64,000 bases of DNA, from contig NZ_RHHS01000027.1 in the NCBI RefSeq assembly GCF_003710935.1, positions 62,001-126,000 of the forward strand, read 5' to 3'. The position numbers and the translations under genes were made by a program. This document shows positions 26,097-33,746 of this stretch, one piece after another; positions within the stretch are counted from its first letter, which is position 1; each line of letters opens with the position of its first letter. The notes under the pieces are model-generated. The model saw only the letters and a list, made by a program, of their open reading frames with translations. It made no database searches and was not told the origin of the DNA. The DNA comes from Brevibacillus gelatini (lineage in GTDB: Bacteria > Bacillota > Bacilli > Brevibacillales > Brevibacillaceae).

Positions 26097-27032
26097 ATGA
26101 AAAAGTGGCTCCCTTCCATTATGATGTCACTCGTGCTGCTGCTGAGCGCCTGTGGCAATGCTACAGTGCCAACGGAGAACGCTGCCGGGAACAACGGTGC
26201 AACGCAGGAAGCAAAGCCTGAAACGATTACATACCAGTCTGAAAACGGACCTGTCGAGGCTCCGGCCAATCCGAAGCGAATCGTCGGTTTGACAAATGCG
26301 CCGAACGTTCTTTCGTTGGGCGGAACACTGGTCGGAGTCGATGAGTGGACGAAAAAGAACCCGCTTTTCACCGACAAAGTAAAAGATGTAGAGACGGTAT
26401 CCGATGAGACGCTGGAAAAAATTCTTGCGCTCCAGCCCGACCTGATTATTGCCGGGTCCTGGATGAAAAACCTGGATAAATTGAAGGAGATCGCGCCAAC
26501 CGTTGTCTACACGTGGGGCAAGCTGGACTATTTGGCGCAGCAGCGCGAGATCGGCAAGCTGCTGAACAAGGAAGCGGAAGCGCAAGCGTGGATCGACGAT
26601 TTCACGAAGCGGGCGCAAGCTGCCGGAGAAGAGATCAAGGCAAAAATCGGCAAGGAGAAGACCGTCTCCGTCTTCGAGCACGACGCCAAAGACTTCTACG
26701 TATTCGGAAACAACTGGGCGCGCGGAACCGAGATTCTGTACCAGGCAATGGGCCTCGCCATGCCGGAAAAAGTGAAGAAAGACGCACTCGGCCCCGGCTA
26801 CTACATGCTTTCCCTGGAAGTGATCCCGGAGTATGCCGGAGACTACATCGTACTCAGCCAGCGAAAGGGTGCTGAAAATGCGTTCCTGAACTCAGAGACG
26901 TGGAAAAATATCCCGGCTGTGAAAAACAACCATGTGATCGTCATTGACACAGAAGCTGCTACCTACAGTGATCCGATTACGCTGGACTATTTGCTCAACA
27001 TTTTCAAGGAAGGCTTTCTTGGGAAGCAATAG
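26097..27032 (+). CDS. Iron-siderophore ABC transporter substrate-binding lipoprotein
   Basis: The 311-residue FecB/FhuD-like protein has a lipobox LLLSAC near residue 20. Its PeriplasmicBP_2 domain opens with NPKRIVGLTNAPNVLSLGG and contains the LALQPDLIIAGSW segment, IAPTVVY and the C-terminal LDYLLNIF helix. It captures a ferric siderophore outside the membrane for an FecCD/ATPase importer. No permease or ATPase gene is adjacent, so it is an orphan receptor; a FecCD relic lies 3.2 kb downstream. ATG 26097 follows AAAAGGAG; an upstream ATG (26034) lies over the Fur box. It is flanked by terminators. Confidence 0.9.
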   Translation: MKKWLPSIMMSLVLLLSACGNATVPTENAAGNNGATQEAKPETITYQSENGPVEAPANPKRIVGLTNAPNVLSLGGTLVGVDEWTKKNPLFTDKVKDVETVSDETLEKILALQPDLIIAGSWMKNLDKLKEIAPTVVYTWGKLDYLAQQREIGKLLNKEAEAQAWIDDFTKRAQAAGEEIKAKIGKEKTVSVFEHDAKDFYVFGNNWARGTEILYQAMGLAMPEKVKKDALGPGYYMLSLEVIPEYAGDYIVLSQRKGAENAFLNSETWKNIPAVKNNHVIVIDTEAATYSDPITLDYLLNIFKEGFLGKQ

Positions 27033-27080
27033 CCGCTTCTAAAACATACAGGCAGGCTAAAAGAGGCGTGCTGAAAATAC

Positions 27081-27122
27081 GAAAACGCTTGGGGAACCGT
27101 TCCACTCCAAGCGTTTTCTTTT
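27081..27122 (+). terminator. Terminator of the siderophore-binding protein gene
   Basis: GAAAACGCTTGG (27081-27092) with CCAAGCGTTTTC (27107-27118), then TTTT. Confidence 0.85.
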
Positions 27123-27170
27123 TGTTTTGTGTTTGCCTGGCTGCCTCCATTTCGGAAGAGGTCTGCAATC

Positions 27171-27509
27171 TTACGAGGTAGATTCCCATTTTCGCCGAAG
27201 CAGCCCTAAATATTTGCGTTTGTATTTGTTTACGCCTTGCTGGGATATTCCTAAATGATTCGCTACGATTTTTTCGGGAACCCCGTTGATAACGACTTGT
27301 TCGATAATGAATCTTGCTTTCGCTGGAAGGGAATTCAGCATTTCTTCTACATACAGTTTAGAATCTACAGATGAGATTTGATTTTGCCCACATATATTTT
27401 CTATGATGGGAAGCTCTCGGGTGGAAATCTTCTTTGTTTGATACTGCAACCGCCAGGCAATCCTTTTTATTAGTCTCCTGCACTCTTCTTTTCGCAGTTC
27501 GTCATTCAT
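27171..27509 (-). CDS. Sigma-70 region-4-like HTH protein (112 aa)
   Basis: The C-terminal half reads like sigma region 4: YVEEMLNSLPAKARFIIEQV followed by NGVPEKIVANHLGISQQGV and a basic tail KYKRKYLGLLRRKW. The N-terminal half is charged and helical and does not clearly look like region 2. Such small proteins occur near phage-like or stress genes and may act as split or alternative sigma factors. ATG 27509 is chosen over 27557 because GGTGAG lies upstream. AT-rich codon use suggests acquisition. The function is unproven. Confidence 0.6.
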   Translation of the reverse strand: MNDELRKEECRRLIKRIAWRLQYQTKKISTRELPIIENICGQNQISSVDSKLYVEEMLNSLPAKARFIIEQVVINGVPEKIVANHLGISQQGVNKYKRKYLGLLRRKWESTS

Positions 27510-27708
27510 TCTTCTCACCATCCTACCTTCTAGGTAAATGTTCGGGGGAAAAAGCAACTCATTTTAACAAATCAATATATTTTTGTGTTATGTGGTAAAA
27601 AGAGGATTTTTTCTTTGTCTGGAGTATAATTTAAATATAGAGTTATATTACGGCTGAACCGGATATAGTCTGTCTAAATAACTGAGTTGGATAAGCTGAA
27701 AGTGAGGA

Positions 27709-27732
27709 AAAACCCCGCAAATGCGAGGTTTT
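27709..27732 (-). terminator. Terminator of the YiiX-like gene
   Basis: On the minus strand AAAACCTCGCA and TGCGGGGTTTT pair around a TT loop, with one G-U pair, and continue into TTC. The G-U only works in this orientation. Confidence 0.65.
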
Positions 27733-27743
27733 ATTCGACTTTA

Positions 27744-28232
27744 TTACTTATTAACTTTAATAGTTTCTACTGATACAAATTCCTCAGAATCTCTTACATC
27801 ACTTGGATAAATATGGGTTGCCCGACTTCCATCGGTAAGACCCATACCGGTTATATCGAGCTCATAACCATAGTAAAAAGCGTGCCAGATGAACTTAGAA
27901 CAATAACTAAGCTCGATATTATCCAAGTCCATATTGAAGTAATATTTCTTCACATCACGAATATGGTTTTTTGCCCAATTAGCAGCTTTAGAAGCTCCTC
28001 TCCCAGGGCGAAGAACTTGGATCTTATCACCGTCATCAAACCGACTTACATAGTAATCGATATTGTCGATGAACCCAGGTCCTTTTGGATGAACGTGAAT
28101 AACATCGTAGTCTGGTCCGACAATTGCCACGTGTCCAACAAAAAAAGTTGAAATGCTTTTTTTCGAGTACAAAACGTCTCCTGGCTTCATATCTGTGTTA
28201 GTACCAGGATATTTTGGTCGATCAGATGCCAT
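27744..28232 (-). CDS. YiiX/YebB-like permuted papain-fold (NlpC/P60-related) protein
   Basis: The 162-residue protein has no signal peptide. It shows the permuted order of the YiiX family: GDVLYSKKSISTFFVGHVAIVG (conserved His in GHVAIVG, about 38) early and the Cys nucleophile later in LSYCSKFIWHAFYYG (about 107). IHVHPKGPGF sits between. Family members are proposed amidases or peptidases acting on peptidoglycan or lipids. The RBS is a strong GGAGGAA. It is AT-rich, has its own terminator and has no partner gene. The substrate is unknown. Confidence 0.72.
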   Translation of the reverse strand: MASDRPKYPGTNTDMKPGDVLYSKKSISTFFVGHVAIVGPDYDVIHVHPKGPGFIDNIDYYVSRFDDGDKIQVLRPGRGASKAANWAKNHIRDVKKYYFNMDLDNIELSYCSKFIWHAFYYGYELDITGMGLTDGSRATHIYPSDVRDSEEFVSVETIKVNK

Positions 28233-28367
28233 AAAAAATTCCTCCTATAAAGTTGACTAGCGATAGTAGGGCGCCCATTATCGCCTTCACTCTTTAAGGA
28301 GATTAGAAGCATCATTTTACAACCAAATTCGGCAGCTCGCGGTGCACCGTCTTGGGGGATAACGAAA

Positions 28368-28676
28368 ATGAACAAAAAAACGATGATTATGCTTTTCCTG
28401 GGCTTACTCCTTATTTCTGCTCCAGTGATATATGTTCAAGTGACTTTGTTAAACTTGGAAAATCAAGTACGCCACTATCTCATTACGGAGAAAAACATCG
28501 ATGAGCAAACAATAGCGAGTATAGATGGCGTTTTTGGAAAGCTTCCGAATTTCAGTGTAGAAGTTGTTTTTGCTGACGAGCCGGATGTCAGATACTTTTA
28601 TACCGAAAATAACGGAAAAATAGTACCAATTGGTGTATCGCTTAAACCCGAAGGATACCAATACAAACACAAATGA
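28368..28676 (+). CDS. DUF3139 domain-containing protein, copy 1
   Basis: The 102-residue protein has an N-terminal signal-anchor (MLFLGLLLISAPVIYVQ, about 8-24). The DUF3139 pattern follows: HYLITEKNIDEQTIASIDGVFGKLP and VEVVFADEPDVRYFY. These proteins are small membrane-anchored proteins common in Bacillales; the function is unknown. The start is preceded by GGGGGATAA. A diverged paralogue follows 196 bp later in the same orientation. Confidence 0.78.
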   Translation: MNKKTMIMLFLGLLLISAPVIYVQVTLLNLENQVRHYLITEKNIDEQTIASIDGVFGKLPNFSVEVVFADEPDVRYFYTENNGKIVPIGVSLKPEGYQYKHK

Positions 28677-28872
28677 GTCCCCAAATGGCTGCGCCCCCAA
28701 GCCTCCGCCAGATTTCATTAACAGAATCGCCTACACCGACCTTACCGACCTTGGCAAGCCCGATCGGAAGCAGCGTGTGTTAAGACGACGACACATTTTC
28801 GAAACAAGCAGGGGAAAGGAATGAGCAACGGTTTCGGAAAAAAGCTTCATTTTACAACGGGTGATAACGAAA

Positions 28873-29181
28873 ATGAACAAAAAAACGATGATTATGCTTT
28901 TCCTGGTCTTACTCCTTATTTCTGCTCCAGTCATATATGTTCAAGGAACATTGTTAAGATTGGAAAATCAAGTACGCCACTACCTCATTACGGAGGAAAA
29001 CATCGATGAGAAAGCAATCGTTAGTCTAAATGGCGTTTTTGGAAAGCTTCCGAATTTTAGTGTAGAAGTTATTTTTGCTGACGAACCTGATGTCAGATAC
29101 TTTTATGCCGATATAGACGGAAAAATTGTGCCTGTACATGCATCGCTCAAACCCGAAGGATACCAATACAAACACAAATGA
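28873..29181 (+). CDS. DUF3139 domain-containing protein, copy 2
   Basis: The 102-residue paralogue of the preceding gene has the same anchor and domain, with substitutions such as VTLL to GTLL, EKNIDEQ to EENIDEK and TENNGKIVPIGVS to ADIDGKIVPVHAS. ATG 28873 matches the start of copy 1; a GTG at 28861 would add MITK. The intact frame and conserved residues suggest both copies are under selection. The SRPBCC gene follows 190 bp later. Confidence 0.78.
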   Translation: MNKKTMIMLFLVLLLISAPVIYVQGTLLRLENQVRHYLITEENIDEKAIVSLNGVFGKLPNFSVEVIFADEPDVRYFYADIDGKIVPVHASLKPEGYQYKHK

Positions 29182-29370
29182 TCCCCACATGACTGCATCC
29201 GCAACTCGCCAGATTTCATTAACAGCATCACCGACACCACCGACCTTGGCAAGCCCGACCGGAAGCAGCTTGTGTAAAAACAACGACACATTTTCCCGAA
29301 ATATCCTGCCCCCAAAAGCCATACATATTACGAGACATCCGAAACAACCAGGGGAAAGGAATGAGCAACC

Positions 29371-29808
29371 ATGCCTCAAGGCATCCACGATATTGAGCTG
29401 CCGCTGCCGATCGGGACGGTCTGGAAATTTGTCAGCGTACTGGAGAACTGGGTTCCTCTCGTGCCAGGCTACATCAGCCACGAAGTGATCGATGAGCGGC
29501 GCGTGACCTGGACGTTTACCGGAGACATCGGGATTATGAAAAAAGAAATCAACCTGCAGGTGGACATTACCGAGTGGAACGAGCCGACGGAAGTGAAGTT
29601 TACCCTGACCGGAATCAACGAGAATTTTTCGGGAGAAGGCTACTTCCAGGCCGAGGCGTTGGGGGAAGCGCGCACGAAAATGACCGGGTTTCTCGACATT
29701 ACGGCAAAAGGTTTGAAGGCCCCTATGGTGAACTCGATCCTGAAGTCACATGTCCCGCAATTGACGACAGATTTGGCGGAAGCTGTCGCCAGCCGAATGA
29801 GAGAATGA
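29371..29808 (+). CDS. SRPBCC family protein (CoxG-like)
   Basis: The 145-residue helix-grip protein opens with MPQGIHDIELPLPIGTVWKFVS. It contains WVPLVPGY, the central strands (VTWTFTGDIGIMKKEINLQV) and FSGEGYFQAEALGEARTKMTGFLDI, ending in a long C-terminal helix. The pattern resembles CoxG/START-like proteins, which bind hydrophobic ligands or help membrane-linked assembly. No carbon-monoxide dehydrogenase genes are near, so its partner is unknown. The RBS GGGGAAAGGA is the end of the duplicated segment, which brings this gene its translation signal. Confidence 0.82.
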   Translation: MPQGIHDIELPLPIGTVWKFVSVLENWVPLVPGYISHEVIDERRVTWTFTGDIGIMKKEINLQVDITEWNEPTEVKFTLTGINENFSGEGYFQAEALGEARTKMTGFLDITAKGLKAPMVNSILKSHVPQLTTDLAEAVASRMRE

Positions 29809-29830
29809 CAAGCGCAGTGCTATGGAAAAG

Positions 29831-29856
29831 CCTTTGCGACACAGCAAAGGTTTTTT
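29831..29856 (+). terminator. Terminator of the SRPBCC gene
   Basis: CCTTTGC (29831-29837) with GCAAAGG (29844-29850), then T6. Confidence 0.75.
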
Positions 29857-29968
29857 CTTGTCCATTTCGACACTTGCAGCGTTGACGGCTTCGTTATTTT
29901 GCTTTAAGCTACGATAATTAGCTGGGCAATCATTGTGCAGAACAAGAAATTTCAACGAGGTGTTGTGT

Positions 29969-30205
29969 GTGAAAATCCCGAAAAAATACGAAGCCATTCT
30001 CTTTACATTTTTGATGGCATTGGGCATGTCCTGTATTTTGTCGTTCTTCATGATGCTGATTAATTTCGGCTTCAACTCCATGTTGCTTGAACGCTGGCTC
30101 AAGGCATGGCCGATGGCTTTTTCGCTGGCGTTTCCCGCCGCTTACTTGCTGCCAAAAGCAATTCGCCGGCTGATGAACAAAATTACGTTTGTCGAGAGCA
30201 AATAA
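29969..30205 (+). CDS. DUF2798 domain-containing small membrane protein
   Basis: This 78-residue protein has two membrane helices (about 10-32 and 45-65). The DUF2798 pattern is IPKKYEAILFTFLMALGMSC and WLKAWPMAFSLAFPAAYLLPKAIRRL. Function unknown; the proteins occur singly in many Firmicutes and proteobacteria. GTG 29969 has GAGGTG upstream at good spacing, while the longer frame upstream lacks an RBS. A terminator follows 15 bp after the stop. Confidence 0.82.
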   Translation: MKIPKKYEAILFTFLMALGMSCILSFFMMLINFGFNSMLLERWLKAWPMAFSLAFPAAYLLPKAIRRLMNKITFVESK

Positions 30206-30220
30206 GTTTTGGCTCCACCG

Positions 30221-30249
30221 CACAGCTATTGCAAAGGCTGTGTTTTTTT
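30221..30249 (+). terminator. Terminator of the DUF2798 gene
   Basis: CACAGC (30221-30226) with GCTGTG (30237-30242), then T7. Confidence 0.75.
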
Positions 30250-30378
30250 ATGCGCATTGCAAGGCGGATAAGGAAGCGGGACCCTTTTCAACCGCTCGAC
30301 ATTCCGGCAGGTGTCTTTACAGCGGGCGTAGGCGCCCCTTTTTTCATCTACTTGCTTTACCGAAACCGCAATCGCTAG
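30250..30378 (+). pseudogene. C-terminal relic of a FecCD-type siderophore permease
   Basis: The frame ending at 30378 reads RDPFQPLDIPAGVFTAGVGA, then PFFIYLLYRNRNR. This is the characteristic end of FecCD/BtuC permeases (the last membrane helix and basic tail). Only about 35 codons survive, directly after another gene's terminator and without a start or RBS. Most of the permease has been deleted. It lies on the same strand as the orphan siderophore-binding lipoprotein at 26097. Confidence 0.65.
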
Positions 30379-30428
30379 GCAAAAGGGAAAGGATTACGCA
30401 AATGAAGTCAACCGAATCTAACATTTGG

Positions 30429-30470
30429 TTACTTGCCATTTTTCGTTGTGGTATAATCTACCATTGGTAG
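30429..30470 (+). promoter_or_regulatory. Promoter and palindrome before the TraB gene
   Basis: TTACTT (30429-30434), 17 bp, TATAAT (30452-30457). A perfect palindrome CTACCATTGGTAG (30458-30470) sits at the likely transcription start, a repressor-type position. Confidence 0.55.
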
Positions 30471-30516
30471 AAAATAACGAGCGAGTCTGCTTGGCAGCAT
30501 GAGAGGAGTCCTTTTG

Positions 30517-31908
30517 ATGAACAAAAAGAAGCGATGGAGCAAGTTTTTCCGTTGGGCCGGAGCAGGAGTGTTGAGCTTGTCCATTTTGTTGGGACAAGTC
30601 TATCCGGTTTATGCCAATACGCCTCTGTCCACTCCAAGCGTCAGCCCATGGGCTGTGTCGACCTTGAACGAAGGCGAGAAATACGGGATTTTCCCGTTGA
30701 AATGGTACCAGGACGAAGCGTTTTTGCAGCCGATCTCTGCTGATCGGTTTGCCGAGTTGATGAAGGCGACGGAAAAAAAGCTCGACTCGCTTGGCTTGCA
30801 AAAAAAAGCAGCGGCTGTGTCGATTCCTCAAGAGAAAGTCATTACCCGTGAAACGGTCATGACCACTTTGTACAAGCTTTTGGCCCAGTACGAGCTGCCT
30901 GCCGCATTTGAACTGACGGGACAAGACCCTTTGACCTACTTGCAGAAAAAAGGTTTGGTGCAAGGAACGGGTGCAGGTCTGGCCCTGCAGCAGCCCGCGA
31001 CGGTTGAACAGGCTGTGGTGCTCGCAAGCCGGGTTGTCGAGTTTGCCTACGATACAGCGGGCAGTGGTGCTGCAGGTCTGATGTGGAAGGTGACGAACGG
31101 CAAAAACACGCTGTACTTGCTCGGCTCCGTTCACATCGGGACTACGGACATGTACCCGCTGAAAAAAAGCATCCGCGACGCCTTCGAGGCATCGGACGAC
31201 CTGTGGGTCGAGGCGGACATCGTTGGCGGCGACATGGACTACATGACTGAAAAAATGATGTACAGCGACGGAACGTCATTGAAGGACCACGTATCTGCCG
31301 AGACGTACAGCAAGCTGCAAAAGGTGCTGGCAAGCCTGGGGCTGCCGGAGAATTCCTTTGATACGATGAAGCCGTTTGCCGTTACGCTGTCGCTGCCGAC
31401 ATTCGGCTACGTCTCCGATTCAGCCGAAGACAGGGAGGTTAGTCTGATTACGGGCATTGACAGCTACTTCCTGACCAAAGCGATGCTGATAGACAAGCCA
31501 ATCCATGAACTGGAAGGCATCAAGCTGCAAACGGACTTGCTTTCCAACGTACCAGCTGAGCAGCAGGAAAAAGAACTGAACACGATGCTGGACAGCATCC
31601 TCTCCGGCGAACAACCGCTGGCGGACCAGGGAAAAATTTTGCGAGACATGCAGCGCGACTGGGTGGAAGGCGATCTGGAAGGGCTGACCAACACCTTGAC
31701 AGCCTACGGTCAGTTCGGGGCCGGCGAAGTGAACCAGCGCCTGCTAGGAGAACGGGACCGCAACATGGCAAGCAAGCTGGTCCAGCTTCTGGAGCAGGAA
31801 GGAGAGCACACTTCTTTTATCGTGATTGGCTCTGCCCATTATGCGCTCGAAGGCATGGTTCTCGACCAGTTGAAAGAAAAAGGCTACGACATTCAGCGCC
31901 TGAATTAA
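30517..31908 (+). CDS. SLH-like/TraB (GumN, PF01963) secreted protein
   Basis: The 463-residue protein has a signal peptide (about 1-34, cut near VYANT). An N-terminal region (about 45-170) reads like S-layer-homology repeats (AVSTLNEGEKYGIFPLKW, ITRETVMTTLYKLLAQY, LQQPATVEQAVVLASRVVEF). The TraB/GumN domain (about 180-463) shows TLYLLGSVHIGTTDMYPL, LWVEADIV, GIDSYFLTKA and the C-terminal FIVIGSAHYALEGMVLDQL. TraB-fold proteins are predicted metalloproteases, including pheromone-shutdown proteins. The SLH-like part could bind cell-wall polymer. ATG 30517 follows GAGAGGAG. Confidence 0.85.
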   Translation: MNKKKRWSKFFRWAGAGVLSLSILLGQVYPVYANTPLSTPSVSPWAVSTLNEGEKYGIFPLKWYQDEAFLQPISADRFAELMKATEKKLDSLGLQKKAAAVSIPQEKVITRETVMTTLYKLLAQYELPAAFELTGQDPLTYLQKKGLVQGTGAGLALQQPATVEQAVVLASRVVEFAYDTAGSGAAGLMWKVTNGKNTLYLLGSVHIGTTDMYPLKKSIRDAFEASDDLWVEADIVGGDMDYMTEKMMYSDGTSLKDHVSAETYSKLQKVLASLGLPENSFDTMKPFAVTLSLPTFGYVSDSAEDREVSLITGIDSYFLTKAMLIDKPIHELEGIKLQTDLLSNVPAEQQEKELNTMLDSILSGEQPLADQGKILRDMQRDWVEGDLEGLTNTLTAYGQFGAGEVNQRLLGERDRNMASKLVQLLEQEGEHTSFIVIGSAHYALEGMVLDQLKEKGYDIQRLN

Positions 31909-31911
31909 ACA

Positions 31912-31954
31912 AAAAAAGCTGTAGTCGACGTGTGAGCGGCTACAGCTTTTTTGT
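31912..31954. terminator. Bidirectional terminator between TraB and AraC genes
   Basis: AAAAAAGCTGTAG (31912-31924) pairs perfectly with CTACAGCTTTTTT (31940-31952), with A and T runs on both sides for convergent genes. Confidence 0.85.
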
Positions 31955-31987
31955 CCCTGTCGGCATGGAGTATCCCAAAACGCTGGC

Positions 31988-32962
31988 TTACAAGAGCGTA
32001 TGGCTGTATCTCCGGTATTCGTTCGGCAGCATCCCGGTAATTTTGCGAAACAGCTCGGAGAACCGACTGGGGTTGTGATAGCCGACAAGCTGCGCGATCT
32101 GGTTGATCGGCATGTCCGTGCTGCTGAGCAACTGCTCCGCCCGGCTCATCCGCTTGTTCTGAATATATTCGGTAATCGTGCATTTGTAGACGAGCTTGAA
32201 CGTGCCTTTGAGCTTGGTCGTCCCCATGCAGGCAATCCGGGCCAGGGTCTCCAGGTGGATTTCCTCGGCAAAGTGGTCGTCGATATAGGCAGTCACAGCT
32301 TGCAGACTGTCCAAATCCGCCTTAGATACGTATTTGCTCGGATAGGTCTTTTTTTGCTGCCGGGCTTTTTCGACGATGAGCGAGACAGCCTCTGCAACCT
32401 TGCCCTCGTAGTACAGCCTGGCTGCGATGCCGGTGCCGCGAAACTGTCTGATCTGCCGGAACAAGAAGACGAGCTCGGGAAAATTCGTCAGTCCGTCCAC
32501 GCTGAGAAAAGACGAGCGCGGGTCCGTATACTCGTCCGGGTACTTTGCTTTCAAATAATCCTCGTAGTATTCCGGTGTAATCTCGATCCCCGTCGAGCGG
32601 ATCGGGATATTTTTATGGTAGCGCGCCCGATACACATTGTTGCAGCCAAAATGCACCCGGATGCACCCCGAGGACAAGCGCTTGTACGGGTGCAGTTCTT
32701 CGCCCGAGACGGAATCGTAGTAGTTCAGGCTCAAATATTTCGGCTGCTGGAATTCCAGGAACAAATCTTCATAGAAGACGAAATCGAGAATCGAGATGGC
32801 AAACAGGTTTTCTCTGGAATACGTCCAGTAATGCCCGGAGCCTTTGTCGGGCGAGACGGAAAAGCACGTACCTGCCTGACTGTAGGGCGTCTTGCTGTCA
32901 TCCCGGAAAAAACCGCATTGCATCAAGCAAGGCACATGCAGTTCTCTCACAAGATCCTTCAT
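31988..32962 (-). CDS. AraC family transcriptional regulator of the ECF/ABC operon
   Basis: The 324-residue regulator has a C-terminal double helix-turn-helix (about 225-320): IHLETLARIACMGTTKLKGTFK, the second recognition region PINQIAQLVGYHNPSRFSELFRK and the ITGMLPNEYRR end. The N-terminal about 200 residues form a ligand-binding region of the type found in siderophore-sensing regulators such as YbtA/PchR (by general resemblance). It is divergent from the transport operon across 181 bp that contain an inverted repeat. I infer it activates the operon when its ligand, perhaps the imported metallophore, is present. Confidence 0.87.
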   Translation of the reverse strand: MKDLVRELHVPCLMQCGFFRDDSKTPYSQAGTCFSVSPDKGSGHYWTYSRENLFAISILDFVFYEDLFLEFQQPKYLSLNYYDSVSGEELHPYKRLSSGCIRVHFGCNNVYRARYHKNIPIRSTGIEITPEYYEDYLKAKYPDEYTDPRSSFLSVDGLTNFPELVFLFRQIRQFRGTGIAARLYYEGKVAEAVSLIVEKARQQKKTYPSKYVSKADLDSLQAVTAYIDDHFAEEIHLETLARIACMGTTKLKGTFKLVYKCTITEYIQNKRMSRAEQLLSSTDMPINQIAQLVGYHNPSRFSELFRKITGMLPNEYRRYSHTLL

Positions 32963-33079
32963 CTGCTTTCACCTCCCAATACCGTGATCGGACGAAAACA
33001 TGCCACGAAAAGACGCACCTGCGTCCAACTCATTGACCCTCCCGGTTGGATAAAAATAAAATGAAAGCATGTCACTGCG

Positions 33080-33098
33080 AATGAAAATTAATCTCATT
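33080..33098. promoter_or_regulatory. Inverted repeat in the AraC/transport intergenic region
   Basis: AATGA-N9-TCATT (33080-33098). The core TGAAAAT-T-AATCTCA matches the Fur box TGATAAT-N-ATTATCA at 11 of 14 defined positions. It could be a degenerate Fur site or an AraC operator. Confidence 0.4.
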
Positions 33099-33143
33099 TG
33101 CAGTTCTCAACATGTTTCCCATTGGACATAAGGAGGAACGATC

Positions 33144-33746
33144 ATGGAAGCTCAACTCTCACCCCTGCAAAACAGATGGACGTTGCGGGACTTCATCACA
33201 CTTGCCATCTTCAATGTGGTCATGCTCATCATCATTACGTTTTGCCCGATGTTTACCTTCGCCTCTTACCTGATTGTCGGCGGGATTACCGCTCTGCTCA
33301 ACGGCCCGCTCTATGTGGTCATGGCGAACAAAATCAACAAACGGGGCGTACTGTTCTTATCCTCTATCATTACGGGCCTGTATTTTGTTGCTTACGGATA
33401 CGCGTATTTCCTGCTGGTGCTCGGCGTTATGGGCATCATTTGCGAGCTGGTTTTGTGGGGGCAGGAAGGCTATAAAAGCACTTTGCGCAGTGCCATCGCC
33501 TATGCGCTGTTCTATGTCGGCTACTCGATGTGCGGGATGGTTCCGCTCATGTTCTTCCGCGACGAGTACATTGCGATTCTGTCCAAAAGCTACTCCAAAG
33601 TGGCTCTGGATGAAATGCTGTACTACTACGGGACTCCGAGCATGGCGATCACGATGTGCCTGATCTCGGCAGCGGGCGGACTTGTCGGTGTCATGATCGG
33701 AAACATGCTGTTCAAAAAGCATGTGAAAAAGGCCAAGCTGGCATGA
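33144..33746 (+). CDS. MptD family ECF transporter S component
   Basis: The 200-residue membrane protein has about six helices. It matches the MptD/Trep_Strep family: LRDFITLAIFNVVMLIIITF, FASYLIVGGITALLNGPLY, GIICELVLWGQEGYKSTLRSA split by loops, YVGYSMCGMVPLMFFRDEY and GGLVGVMIGNMLFKKHVKKA. This family is the presumed substrate-binding part of ECF importers of unknown ligand. It is first in a five-gene operon and overlaps the T component by ATGA. The RBS is AAGGAGG, 7 nt before ATG. Confidence 0.85.
   Translation: MEAQLSPLQNRWTLRDFITLAIFNVVMLIIITFCPMFTFASYLIVGGITALLNGPLYVVMANKINKRGVLFLSSIITGLYFVAYGYAYFLLVLGVMGIICELVLWGQEGYKSTLRSAIAYALFYVGYSMCGMVPLMFFRDEYIAILSKSYSKVALDEMLYYYGTPSMAITMCLISAAGGLVGVMIGNMLFKKHVKKAKLA

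Larger units (their letters stand above)
28307..29369 (+). repeat. Tandem duplication of about 0.5 kb, each copy with a DUF3139 gene
   Basis: Copy 1 spans about 28307-28829 and copy 2 about 28842-29369. Both begin with AAGC(A/T)TCATTTTACAAC, carry a DUF3139 ORF ending KPEGYQYKHK, share the downstream CAGATTTCATTAACAG and ACGACACATTTTC blocks and end with AGGGGAAAGGAATGAGCAAC. Copy 1 has about 30 extra nt before the gene, and copy 2 about 35 extra nt near its end. Divergence shows the duplication is not very recent. Confidence 0.85.
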
